Source of the DNA: Typha latifolia
Taxonomy: Eukaryota; Streptophyta; Magnoliopsida; Poales; Typhaceae
Direction of reading: 5' to 3'
Assembly: GCA_019914945.1 (NCBI GenBank)
Contig: CM034112.1
Span: 1,077,001 to 1,141,000 of the forward strand
Length of the DNA: 64,000 nt
This document shows, piece by piece, positions 20,792 to 33,101 of the stretch. The translations under genes were made by a program, and so were the position numbers. The stretch's first letter is position 1. The number at the start of each line of letters is the position of its first letter. Under the pieces are notes generated by a model. The model was given only the letters and a program-made list of their open reading frames with translations, ran no database searches and had not been told where the DNA came from.

Positions 20792-23700
20792 ATGGGTACA
20801 TCGGTGCAGGTGACTCCACTGTGCGGCGTCTACAGCGAGAACCCGCTGTGCTATCTCCTCTCCATCGATGGCTTCAACTTCCTCATGGACTGCGGGTGGA
20901 ACGACCTCTTCGACCCCAACCTCCTCCAACCCCTATCCAGGTTAATTTCTCCATTTCTCTGTCTCTCCCATCCGATCTGTTCAGTTCGGCCTTTTTATTT
21001 CCATTTCGCGACGGATCTGGAGGAATCGTTGAAAGTTTTGATACGCATTGTGAGATTTTATCTGACCTGCATTGATATTTGAAGGCAACCTGTTTCGATC
21101 TTGAAGGTACTCGAACCGGAGAAGAAATCAAGATGATTCATATGCGTGAACTTTCTAAAAATTGTACGACGGACAAGAAATTGGGTTCGGATTGCATCTT
21201 CTGGCTGATTTCAACGACCGATATAGGGTTTGTGAACGGACATATAAAAAGCCTAGTCTGGCAACAAAGGTGGCCATAAAGAGGAGCAACATTTAGGGAC
21301 TGAAGGGATTCAAACCTAAGAAACTGGAAACCAATGAGAAGATTCATGTGCCAAACCTTTCTCAAGTCATAGAATGAACTAAAAGAAATTTGGGCATGAT
21401 TTAGTGATAGAAGATAGGTCTGTTGCTCATTTGACAAAATAGGACTGCTTTGCACTCCTGGTAATTCAAGGTTCAAAATAGGATCTGGAGGGATATATGA
21501 CCACCCTTTTCTTGGACTTAAAGATGGAAATAGCCTTAGAGCCTCAATCATCAGACTTGATTAGCATGCTTTAAGACAAATCATTTTGTTATCTGAAAAA
21601 ATATTTACTATGTCAATATATCTTAGCTAGACCACTAGCGTCTAATTTGTTTGAGTTTTTCAGGGTTGCAACAAAAATTGATGCCATCTTGCTATCACAT
21701 CCAGACATTCTTCATCTAGGTGCTTTGCCATATGCTATGAAACAATTTGGACTCTCTGCTCCAGTTTATTCAACCGAACCTGTGTATAGGCTTGGTCTTT
21801 TGACCATGTATGATCACTATCTTTCTCGAAAAGTAAGCTCCTGCTGACATCTGATTGGCATCAATATTGTTTCATGAAATCTTTTAGCTTGATTTATGCC
21901 TCGTATTAACATATTAGACTATTAGTCTCTTTCTTTCAATGTCTGACATCAATACATTTCTGTTTCTTAGTTTTGTTAAGATGCATTCATTGTATAATAA
22001 TCTATAAAATTTCCACTATGTGGTATTGTTTTATAGTGAACCTTGATTATTTTGAAATCATCTTTTGCAGCAAGTTTCAGATTTTGACTTGTATAGTCTG
22101 GATGATGTTGATGCTGCTTTTCAGAATGTTACTAGATTGAAATACTCACAGAATTATCATCTTTCAGGTTGGTAAAGTTCTAATGATTCTTCAGCCTAAG
22201 ACTTTTTGGATGTTTCACTTGTTTTGTTGTTAGTAGATAAAGGAGAGGGAATTGTTATTGCTCCTCATGTGGCTGGACATCTTCTGGGAGGTACCGTCTG
22301 GAAGATAACAAAAGATGGAGAAGATGTAGTATATGCAGTTGACTTCAACCATCGTAAAGAGCGGTTGGATTTCTCTTTTGTGCTACTCCTTAGGAATTTA
22401 TTAGTACGATAACTTTATTTTGTTTAATAGAAGTTAAGCTCACTGAAATCTTCTCAGGCAGTTGAATGGGACTGTTCTAGAATCTTTTGTACGACCAGCT
22501 GTTCTGATAACTGATGCATATAACGCATTAAACAATCAGCTTTACAAGCGTCAAAGGGACCAAGAATTCATTGGTAGCTTATAAAATCTTCCCTTCTATG
22601 TTTTGTCTACTTGTTCTAATTATTTTTGGATCTTCGTTTCTCTCTGACACTCTCGATCATGCCCATGTATACTTTCTGTGCTATTTCACAGGACTTATAC
22701 TACAATTTTTAATGAGAACATGAAAGAATTATATTATTCTGATTTTTTTTTTTAATTTTCTCCTGCTCCTGGCAGCAAGCATAGCCTTGGATAGCATTTA
22801 TTCATGTGTAATTGTAACTATGAAACTTTAATATGTTACTTACTAGACTGCAATAAAAATGCTTTACCTCTGAATTCTGATGAGATACAACATGTACAGC
22901 TCCATCTTTTCTATTAATTTCCAATATTTTATGGGCATTTTAATAAATATCAAGTTTTATTATCTTGGCATTTGTAATTTCAGGCAAACCTTTACCCAAA
23001 CTATAGTTGGTAATAGCTAAACATATTTCATACAGATACAATATTGAAAGCACTGACAGCTGATGGCAATGTATTGCTTCCTGTTGATACAGCCGGGAGA
23101 GCACTGGAAATTATTTTGATACTGGAGCAGGTGAAATCTGTGTTAAATCTGTGCTTTTTCTTCCGATTTGATGGAAATTTTTTATATTTGATGGAAATTT
23201 TTTATATTTGTGTTAAATCTGTGTTAAATCTGTGCTAAGTTGATAGTTTTTATATTTGATGGAAAATTTCAGTACTGGGCTCAGCAGCATTTAAGTTTTC
23301 CCATCTTCTTTTTGACGAATGTTTCTACAAGCACAATTGATTATGTCAAGAGTTTCCTTGAGTGGATGAGTGACTCGATAGCAAAGTCCTTTGAACATAC
23401 ACGTGACAATGCATTCCTACTGAAGTAAGTTTGAATTTATTTCTTCCTTATTGTTATTACATCATTCAATATGCACTTCTATATAGTAGCAATTTTTTTC
23501 TGTCTTCTCTCTATCTTTTCCTATTGTACAAAACACGGTTGATGATGAGGTGCTATTCTGAGCATTCTGGAGCTGTAAGTCCAATTACTGATAATAAACA
23601 TATAATAACGTGACAAGATATTGAAATAACTTGGATGCTAGGAATATTGTTGTGTTCTAGAATGTTTCTGAATTGAACTACTTAAAGAATATTTTTGAAC

Positions 23701-26700
23701 TTAAAATATCATGCACCTTATTTCTTGGCAAAGTTTGTAACTTTATTTATCTTTCTTTAAGTTGCAGTTCTGATGTTATCTTAACTTTGATGTCTCCCTT
23801 TCTTGCAACTTTTTGTTATGCATCTTGCAGGCATGTTAATCTCATAATCAACAAGAACGAACTTGAGAAATTGACTGATGTTCCAAAGGTTAGGATTGTC
23901 TTGTACTTGTTGTCCTTTTGAAGTCCGAAGCTGATATGCAATTTATAGGTAGTTTTAGCATCCATGGCTAGTCTGGAGGTCGGTTTCTCTCATGATATAT
24001 TTGTTGAATTGGCGACAGACACAAAGAATCTAGTGCTTTTTACCGAAAAGGGCCAGGTATGTTTTCGGATGACATACTCACTTTATTGGTCTTTTCATTA
24101 TATTGGTAACTTGGAAGTATTTCAGTAACGGTCAAAAAGGTTGTTGCCCATTGATTAACAGTCGTCCCTGATAGAGGTTCTTTCTTTAAATCCTAGGAGA
24201 GTCTTCCTAGTAGGTTGATACATGTGCTTATTGGTGTTACAAAAATGTAAAGTAAAAGAAAGAAATAACTTAGGTGATTCAGGTAGTCTTTGACAAGAAT
24301 ATATGACAAGATACATATTTGTAGAATGTAGAATTACACACTATGTAGTTGGGACCTGCATAAAATGTAAAGTAAAAGAAAGAAATAACTCAGGTGATTC
24401 ATGTAGTCTTTGACAAGAATATATGACAAGACACATATTTGTAGAATGTAGAATTACACACCATGTAGTTGGGACCTGCATAAATTTCTAGTTGTCCTAG
24501 TTGCGATTGATTTCAACACTGATTTGTATGTAAGAGCAAACTTCATATGTTAGAACAACTGTTCTAGATTTATATGGGATGCGGGACAAATTTAAATAAA
24601 CAAGAGAAATCAGCAAAGAAACAATTTAAAGAACTGCAAGCTAGACAAATGGAAGTCCTTTAAATAAATATACGAAACTATGCTATATTTTAAGGTCACA
24701 AGCAAGATGCCTAGATTTCAAGAGAATGACTTAGTTCATTGGAAGCAAGGAAATTTATTTGACTAGAATACTTCACTCATTATGAGACAAAATTACTAAT
24801 ATAGAAGATGGGGAAATTAAGGCTAACAGATAGCCAATTTTATGGGTTTCTGTGCAGAAAATTGATACGTTTTAGAAAATTCCAGCAAAGGCTATTGTAA
24901 AAAGAAGGTTATGTGAGAACAAGTATTTTGATGCATGGAATAAGTCTACCAGCAACAATTGATCTAAGGATAATAAATAAGATGTGTGGTCCAAAAGGAT
25001 ATTACTAGTCATTATACCCGTCAATTGATACCGGAACAATGACAAGATGAAATCTGATCCATGTTTGGAACCCCATGCCGAAACTGGATCTAAAGATGAA
25101 ATCTGAAATCTAATCTGAAAGATCCCATTTGGAAGCTGACGACATCCAGATAAAAATATATGAAAGGTCTGACTCTTAACAGAATTGTAGAAGTCTCATG
25201 ATATCCTGGAAATGTCGAAGAAAGTAGGAGTGTAAAAAGATTAGATCTATGGAAAGAGACCTTAGGTTTCACACTTCGGGGTTCCGATTTCACACTGGGA
25301 GGGATCTTCATGAAACCTTTGGAGAAAGCTTCAAGCCGTCTTTATTTCATCAAAAAATCATCTAAACACAAGTAAAAAACAAACCCAACAACTAAGGACT
25401 GGAATTTAGCCCGAAAATACTTTGAAAATACGAGAAGATAAAAAAAGACATAAAGAAACTAATCAAAGTCTAACTAAGACCCAGTGACACATTAATAACT
25501 AAGCCAAAGTGAAATTGGTCCAGTGGTGTGCCTTCGCCTTAGGTACATGATCTTGAGTCCTCATCAATTTGTTTTTCTCCCTCAATTATCAAGACAAGCA
25601 GCTAAAATATTCAAGTAGACTAAACACCTATGATTACTCAAACATAATAAACACAGATTCATCAACTCCATTCATCATCTTCATGATGTATCTACGCGTA
25701 ATTTTGCTAAGTACCCCTATCCCTTCTCTCAGCAGCTCTTTGATTCCTCTATGTTGATCATATTGTAGTTTGGCACACTAGCTCGTATGCTTCAAGTGGA
25801 TCCGCCTCCAAAAGCTGTAAAGGTTAATATGAGTAAGAGAGTTCCTTTAGTTGGCGATGAATTGAAAGCCTATGAAGAAGAACAAAGCCGAATAAAAAAA
25901 GAAGCCTTAAAGGCTAGTCTCAGCAAAGAGGAAGAATTAAGGGCTTCTCATGTATCAGATGCTAATGTAGCTGATCCCATGGTGATCGATGCCATCTCAT
26001 CTCATATTTCATCCTCTGGTAAGAGCAGTTACTTTGCATTACTTGTCTATTTGATGATCTCTATTGTTGTCTAATTTGAATTTTATATGCTATCATGATT
26101 CTGCTCATATTACCATACATATGAGGACGATCACTCTTGTTTGTTCTATAACTGTCATTCCTAAAATGATTTGACTTGGAAGGGAATGACTCTCATTTTC
26201 CAGGTGAATCACTTTTGTGAATAATTTGGGAATTGAAGTTCTTGAGGAATTCTAATTCTTTCAAGCTCTAGTTACTAGACATTATTACCATTTTCTTTTT
26301 GAAATGTTATTCACAAGAAAAGTTAGATATTCTAGTATTTTGAGACTACATGCACTGATATACAGAATATTGGAAATATGTTCATTTAGCAGAGAAAGTT
26401 AGTGGTAGATGATTAACCCAAATCACATTTGGTGTGGATCAATTTAAGTTCTTGTCCATAGATTCGGCAAAATCTTTGAACTTCTGACATATGGTTACTG
26501 AAACTGTTCCTTGGATTCTAGGTTATTAAAAATCAATAAACTTGAGCACTAGTGGCTAATCTGGTCTCTTTAAATTTTATATGGTTTTGTTTTTTAGTAG
26601 GCAATTTAGCATTTGAGTTAATTTTGTTGTTGTCAGATTCGTAAATTTACATGGTTATGCACTTTTCAGTAGCTGGCTCGCGCTTTGGTGGGTTTGGTGG

Positions 26701-29700
26701 GCATCTGGACATTTTGATTGATGGATTTGTCGCTCCATCCACGAGTGTTGCTCCCATGTTTCCCTTCTTTGAGAATAAAGCTGAATGGGATGACTATGGT
26801 GAGGTCATCAATCCTGACAACTACATTATTAAAGAAGAAGACATGGATCAGGCGTCCATGCTTGTAAGTCCCACTTTTACATAGTATGGTAATGTGCTCA
26901 TAGATGGTATTTTCTTTAGCAGAACAATTTAATGTGGACCACCTACCCAATTATAGCAAGTATGGTTTCTTGCTCATTTTCTATGTTATATGTTTTAATT
27001 CTTTTAACAAGTTTTAGCCTCATGCTGGATGTATAGATATTTTATGAAGGCTTTTTTGCATTAATACCGACAAGAAGTACTAGAGGAACTTAATGCTTAA
27101 AATTCATTCAACTGGCATGGACAAATATAAGCGACAGTAGCCTTGTCTGTCTATTGAGTTGAGCTATAAATGGAACATGGAAATCCTGATGCTGGTAGTT
27201 GGACCAAGTGGAGGTGGGGGTTGGCTCTGATGGGAGATCTTTTTCCCATTCTTTTCTTTTTCTGAATTTTGATAAGCAAGTCATTTATATTCTTGTTGTT
27301 TTACACGATAAACTGATCTCCCTTTTGATTTCTGAGTGTTTCATATGCAGAGTTCTTTAGTAAACACTAAACAACACACATGCATCTCACTAAAGTTTGT
27401 TACCACTCCATATTATGACAACTAGAACTAATGTGGGTTGTTTTCTATTGCTACACTGCTTCTGTCGACCTCCTGCATAGAGTACAATTTGCTTTTTCAT
27501 TAGTCATAAGTTTAAATCAATTGGTAGTATATAATTCCATTGTTTAAGTTGGTTTTCTCATCATGTATTCACTGTTTTCAGGGAACTGGTGGTGGTTTAG
27601 ATGGTAAGCTTGATGAAGGCTCAGCTCACTTGCTCCTGGATTCAACACCATCAAAAATTGTTTCAAATGAAATGACCGTAAGTTTTCAGTTCCACTGTAA
27701 CAAGACTTGGCTTTCCATAATTGCTGCTTGGATGGGGAGTTTCAAGTGATCATCACTGTTAACTGAGATTGATACTGTCTTAAGCTGATAGGTTCCAATT
27801 TATTGTGATTCCATATTCCAGCCTTGCATGTTGGTTCCATATAAACTGCTTGCAAGCACCATATCCAGCTAATATGCTTCAACATATATGCTTGTGAAAC
27901 TTTTCTTCTATGTCAATTTGTAGCATCCTTTCCTTTTCATGTGGTTTCAATCGTCCGCTACGTCTCTATAACTGTACTTCTTAGACTATTAATGCCTTAA
28001 TTTTAATCTTGAAAATTCATTCCCTAAGGCATAATATCTTTCAGATTATCAAACCCTTTCATTCTTGCCAGCCGTTACTCTTTTGACATGTTTTGGTAGC
28101 TTTGTAACTTCCTGCATCAAACAGGATTTGAAATTATTTGGGTTGAGCAAAAATTATGTATATCTCATATTCCGCAATCTTACACCGATAATTTCATGTT
28201 AGAAGAACAAATTGCTTGCTTTCTTCTCGATTATATCTTTTTGAAGGATTAATACATGGTGTTTCTGTCACAGCCATACCCTCTTATTGTTCTTTTCATG
28301 TGTCCAGTAAAGTCTGCTAAAAATATTTTAAGGTTGTCTAGGCTTTTGCTTAGGTAACTATGATTGACTTGTGGAATCCAACATAATAGTAATTTCCCAT
28401 TTAGTGCATGCAAAGTGCTAGTTATTTGGCTTCAAATCTCTGATATTCCTTTTCTATGGTTTAAAAGAGGAATGTATCTTTACTTGGAAATTAGTGGTAC
28501 ACTTCCATTTTATATATTTAAAATTATCAAAGCTTTCTCTTGTCATTTCAGGTGCAAGTGAAGTGTGCTTTGACTTACATGGACTTTGAAGGTCGGTCTG
28601 ATGGTCGTTCTCTAAAATCAATTTTAGCTCATGTGGCTCCCTTGAAACTTGTATGCCACTCGAACCAAACTTGTATATAGTGCTTTAACTTATACTTGCC
28701 ATTGTGCTCTCTGATAGTACTTTGCTTTTCTTTTTACGATGATCGATTTCTTCCTTACTATAGTGCGAATACTAATTTTGATGAGTTAATTATGGAAAAT
28801 TAATTTGTAACTCTACAATGTGGTCAAAATATCCTTTTATCAGCACTATTTGTAAGCAACGATAGCCGTGTCAACAACATATCGGCATGTGGTACGAGGG
28901 GTGCCACACGACACCTCTCCTAGCAATGCTTCACACATTGTCATCGTTGCCTGTCGCGAGCCAGCCCGAGGTTGTTGACGAAGGCGCCCATCACAACATC
29001 GCGGATGCCTTAGCCCTTGTTGGCTTGAGAAGAAAGATGACTCGAGTGGAGTAGCTCGAGTCGATTTCGAATAAAACCTTAAGTTGCGGACTCGCTCCTT
29101 CCTCCTCGAGCTAGCAGAGGCTAGGGCATCCGCGACGTTGTGATGGGTGCCTTCATTGGCGACTTCGGGTTGGCTTGTGATGGGCGACGACGAGGTCGGC
29201 AGCAACGACGAGCAGTGACAACGAAAAGTGAAGCATTATTAATCTCTCTTCTCTTTTTCTCTCCCTTTCTTGTGGCACGGCCGGCACGTGCTCTGCCATG
29301 GCACGGCCATCCTTGTTTGTAAGCACTTTTGAAGACATACTAGTTTGTATTTCAGCTATAGATTGAACTTCTGATGAATCTATAAGCATAGGACATCACT
29401 TGCTATTCGTGCCTCTTGCATCCAAGAGGTTATGGGTTTAACTCTTGGAAACAATCTTTTGGAAAATGAGGATAAGGCCGCATATATCCTTCCTCCCCAT
29501 GCAAGAGCTTTCTGCACTGGATGCCCTAGTGGTATATCAGTGCTTTCATGTTGTTTAGCTGATACATGACTATTCTATTATTTGCTAATATGTATTTCAC
29601 AACTTTGTACTGAAATTTCGCATTTGTTATTTAGGTTCTAGTGCATGGATCAGCAGAAGCTACTGAGCATTTGAAGATGCACTGCATGAAGCATGTCTGC

Positions 29701-31836
29701 CCTCATGTTTATGCCCCACAAATTGAAGAAACTATTGATGTGACTTCTGATTTGTGTGCTTACAAGGTACTAGTTCATTAAGGTGCTGCAGTTTCAGTAG
29801 GATTGCATTGACTATTGATGATGAATAGTCAGTAAGTATCTCAGAAAGTTGCTCACAGATCCTCTCTGCTTATGCTTTTATACAACTGCAGGTGCAGCTC
29901 TCAGAGAGGTTAATGAGTAATGTGCTTTTTAAGAAGGTAAAGAAATCAGTTCTATTGTGAAACTTTAATTGTATCCTGTTTTAGAAGGTGAGAAATATTA
30001 GTTGCATTGAAACATTCTGATCATATGTTGTTTTAGAAGGTAAGAAATTTAGTTTTTTTTGGACATTTTGATCATATCCAGCTTTATTTTAATTTTTTCC
30101 TTTATTGCAGATTGAGTAAAATATTAGGGCGTATTACTGGCAATTCTTTGTCTGCCACTGGCATTGAGCATCAAGTAGTGTGTAGATGTTTATAAGTAGT
30201 GCGTAGATAGTAAGCAGGTAAATAACAATTGAGAGGGTTCTCTACCATATATAGATGTGCTTGGTTGTGCGACAAGTCCACAACTATTTGAGTTCTGGTT
30301 CAATTTCAGTTATCCTACAAATGCTCACAGGTCATCAAGATAGATATTCTGACCTTTTGCCCCAAGTTTTAATAGCCAATGAGTCGTCAAGTTTCCAGTT
30401 TACTTGCCCTCATGGATTACTTTACCTATTTATTACTCATCCTCTTCACTACCAATATAATTCGTATGATATTATGTGTTGCATAATCCGTACTGATGTC
30501 ATCAATCATATACTTTGATATGCTATAATGTTGATAAAACTGTGATATTGTATATCCATAAAATGGATAATTTGTTATCACATTACTGATATATAGTGTA
30601 CATATAATGTTATAAACATGTTACAATATACCTTATGTGATTGATAAGGTACACCTACCCTGTATCAAAGATCTAATAAGTGTAACAAGATTTCTGGTTG
30701 TGTTCATTTCATGATTATGTAATCAAAAGGCTGTCTGCAGTTAGATTGTTGAATAGTTGTTTCTAAGTAAATATTTAATAATTATAGTAATCTAACTGTT
30801 CGTATAAATCAATCTCTATTGGCTTCTATCATCAAGGTTAATGCATTTGAACTTAGATATGGAGATATTATTTTACAGTTAGGTGAGTATGAGATCTCAT
30901 GGGCAGATGCGGAAGTAGGAAAGACAAATGACATGCTTACACTGCTCCCTCTTACATCGAAGGCCCCAACTCACAAATCTGTTCTTGTGGGAGATCTGAA
31001 ATTGGCAGATTTGAAGCAGTTTCTTGCAAACAAAGGTGTCCAGGTATGTCTTGGTACTCAGTTTCATTTGATTTGTTGGTTATTAATGCGGGTATTATCA
31101 TTGGACATTCGTCCACTGTAAACAACCTCAAGTTGAAGTTTGTACTATGGGGAAAACAGGACAAAGTTCAAGTACGGACTTGATGGAGCACAGTTTGCTC
31201 CACTCTTGCAAGTATACCCACTGAGAGCCATACTACTCGATGTGGATAGGCATGACATGAATCTTTAAATAATCAAATGACCTTTTTTATGATGTTTGGC
31301 TTTTCCACTTATTTATCTTGATAGATACTCTTATTCAAAGGCATTCAATGTGGCTTTCTAATCTCTTCAGTCCCTTTCCATGTTCACTTGATGTAGTACT
31401 TATATAGTTGTCTGCATGCCGATACATTGTTCGACCATTAAATTAATCTGGTGCTTTTCTTCAGGTAGAATTTGCTGGAGGTGCTCTACGGTGTGGTGAG
31501 TACGTCACCCTGCGCAAGGTCAGTGATTCGGTCCAGAAGGTAAGTAAGCTATAGTTATTATTCCTTGTGCATATGGACATGGTTCATTGCTCCGCAAGTT
31601 GCGTTTTCACTTTTTCTACTGCAACCTTCAGACGTTTATTAAGATGTATCAGACAGCGATAACCTGCAGAATTGAATATTAAGTCATCAAACTTGTCATA
31701 AGTTGATATCTAACATAACTGACCTTGTCTGTAGGGTGGTTCTGGTGGTGCTCAACAAATAGTTATTGAAGGCCCCTTGTGTGAAGAATATTACAAAATT
31801 CGGGAGCATCTATATTCACAGTTTTACTTGCTATAG
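20792..31836 (+). CDS. CPSF100: Cleavage and polyadenylation specificity factor subunit 2 (CPSF100)
   Basis: Eighteen coding exons join without a phase error: 20792-20940, 21664-21832, 22071-22167, 22237-22363, 22458-22573, 23036-23130, 23273-23424, 23831-23888, 23949-24056, 25769-26018, 26670-26863, 27582-27677, 28552-28650, 29635-29766, 29892-29936, 30879-31043, 31465-31539 and 31735-31836. The protein has 742 residues, close to Arabidopsis CPSF100. It has a metallo-beta-lactamase plus beta-CASP fold. Where the nuclease CPSF73 has HxHxDH, this protein reads [11 protein letters not shown], so it is the non-catalytic partner in pre-mRNA 3' end cleavage in the nucleus. Other landmarks are [38 protein letters not shown] and the C-terminal [18 protein letters not shown]. 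Exon 4 starts after TAG at 22236, giving SDKGEG where relatives have SGKGEG. Confidence 0.97.
23131..23272 (+). repeat. Short intron made of internal repeats
   Basis: Intron 6 of CPSF100 is 142 bp and is largely repeats of GTGTTAAATCTGTG and TTTGATGGAAATTTTTTATA. The last copy supplies the acceptor sequence GGAAAATTTCAG. Confidence 0.85.
24241..24480. repeat. Tandem duplication of 120 bp in CPSF100 intron 9
   Basis: Copies 24241-24360 and 24361-24480 are aligned end to end with about five substitutions. The intron spans 24057-25768 and also holds only non-coding AT-rich DNA. Confidence 0.95.
28849..29325. mobile_element. Foldback (inverted-repeat) transposon in CPSF100 intron 13
   Basis: A 457-bp GC-rich block (28859-29315) interrupts an AT-rich intron and is flanked by the 10-bp direct repeat TTTGTAAGCA at 28849-28858 and 29316-29325. 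The ends show short inverted repeats GATAGCCGTGTCA and GATGGCCGTGCCA. Most of the element is one long inverted repeat. GGCATCCGCGA.GTTGTGATGGG.GCCTTC occurs on the plus strand near 29125-29155 and, inverted, near 28979-29009. The similarity continues outward to a shared GTGAAGCATT word. Differences between the arms are mainly transitions. A 9-11-bp target duplication suggests a Mutator-type mobiliser; that assignment is inference. It has no coding capacity. Confidence 0.85.
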
Positions 31837-33101
31837 ATATCCACTTACAAAGTGTTTCATGTATTACATATACTTTACTGGAAAGTATGATATATTAGGC
31901 TAACCTATCAATTGATGTTTCTTTCTGATAAGATTATCGACTGATGGTTTTTCTTGGGCACGAGAGACTTGCTTGCAACCGTCTTTCAGACCTTTCTCTG
32001 ACCAAATTTAAATCTTGTTTGGCAAATTCTACCAATTCGTGGGCAGCAGCCCTGTTTCAAAGCAATACTGACTTCGTAAACAAGATATTGATAAAATCAA
32101 ATCACCCAAATGACCTCGCCACATTGCCCACATACATAAATTTCAGCCTTACCAAATCTGTCACGACCTTTCTATCAGTGGAAAACAAGAGTTGTTTTTC
32201 TTAATAAAAGAATGAGAAATTACATACGCTATTGGGAAAATAGCCACCTAGTTGACTTGCCAAAGAGATGTATTTATAATTGTGTAATATAATAATAACA
32301 ATAAACATCACTTCAAAATCTCCTAGAATGCAGAACACCACAAAAGTAAATGCCGTCCAGTCCGAATGATCCTTGGTAGGTATAGCTCTCCAATCCTAAT
32401 ATCACAGAATTTGAAAGAGAATCTTCTCATTTGCTTCTAGTTAATCCAAGTTTTTACTGATCTAATTCAAAGGTGTTTGCATTGCAAACAGGCGTCACGA
32501 GACCAAATGCTCAATTTCACTTACAAAAAGAGCTTGAGCAATTTAATTACTCTAAAAAAGAGCTAAGCAAAATATCAAAAGGCCATCATATCTGACAGCT
32601 TCAACGTGTATCAATAGTTCACCATTAAATTACAATAAGAAGTTTCTGAATATATAGAGCTTCTTTTGGAATTACAACAGTCAATTGTAAACACCAAATG
32701 AACAGGTGACCAACTAACCAGCTTCATTTTTCCCTTGAAAGGCTGGCAAGTTATTGAAAAAAATGAGTCAAGCCCCTTAAGAGACCAGGAAGCTAAATCA
32801 GAAACAATTCACGTGATCAACAATAAATTGTCAAGATTAGTATTACAATAGTGTAACCAAGTTAAAATTCCATATATGCACTATCACTTCCAGAAGGCGT
32901 ATGGACAAATCACGTCAGTATGAAAAACCAAAAGGAACCCCTGAAACAAAAATTACTGGTGCCTAAAGGTCATCGATCTGCACAAAGAATTCAGGATATT
33001 TACATCACATCAAAATGATTTGAACCTCTGATAGCAAAAGTAGGCACAAACTTACTGGCTGTTAGTCCTAAGGTCAGTTTACTATCAACAGAAAGGTCCT
33101 G
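31837..33101. other. Convergent intergenic region
   Basis: 3' flanks of CPSF100 (plus) and the LAZ1 homologue (minus) lie here. AT-rich, no other gene seen. Confidence 0.6.

Noticed and set aside
28846..29389. Overlapping frames on both strands around 28.8-29.4 kb
   Set aside because: They are translations of the foldback element in a CPSF100 intron and resemble no transposase.
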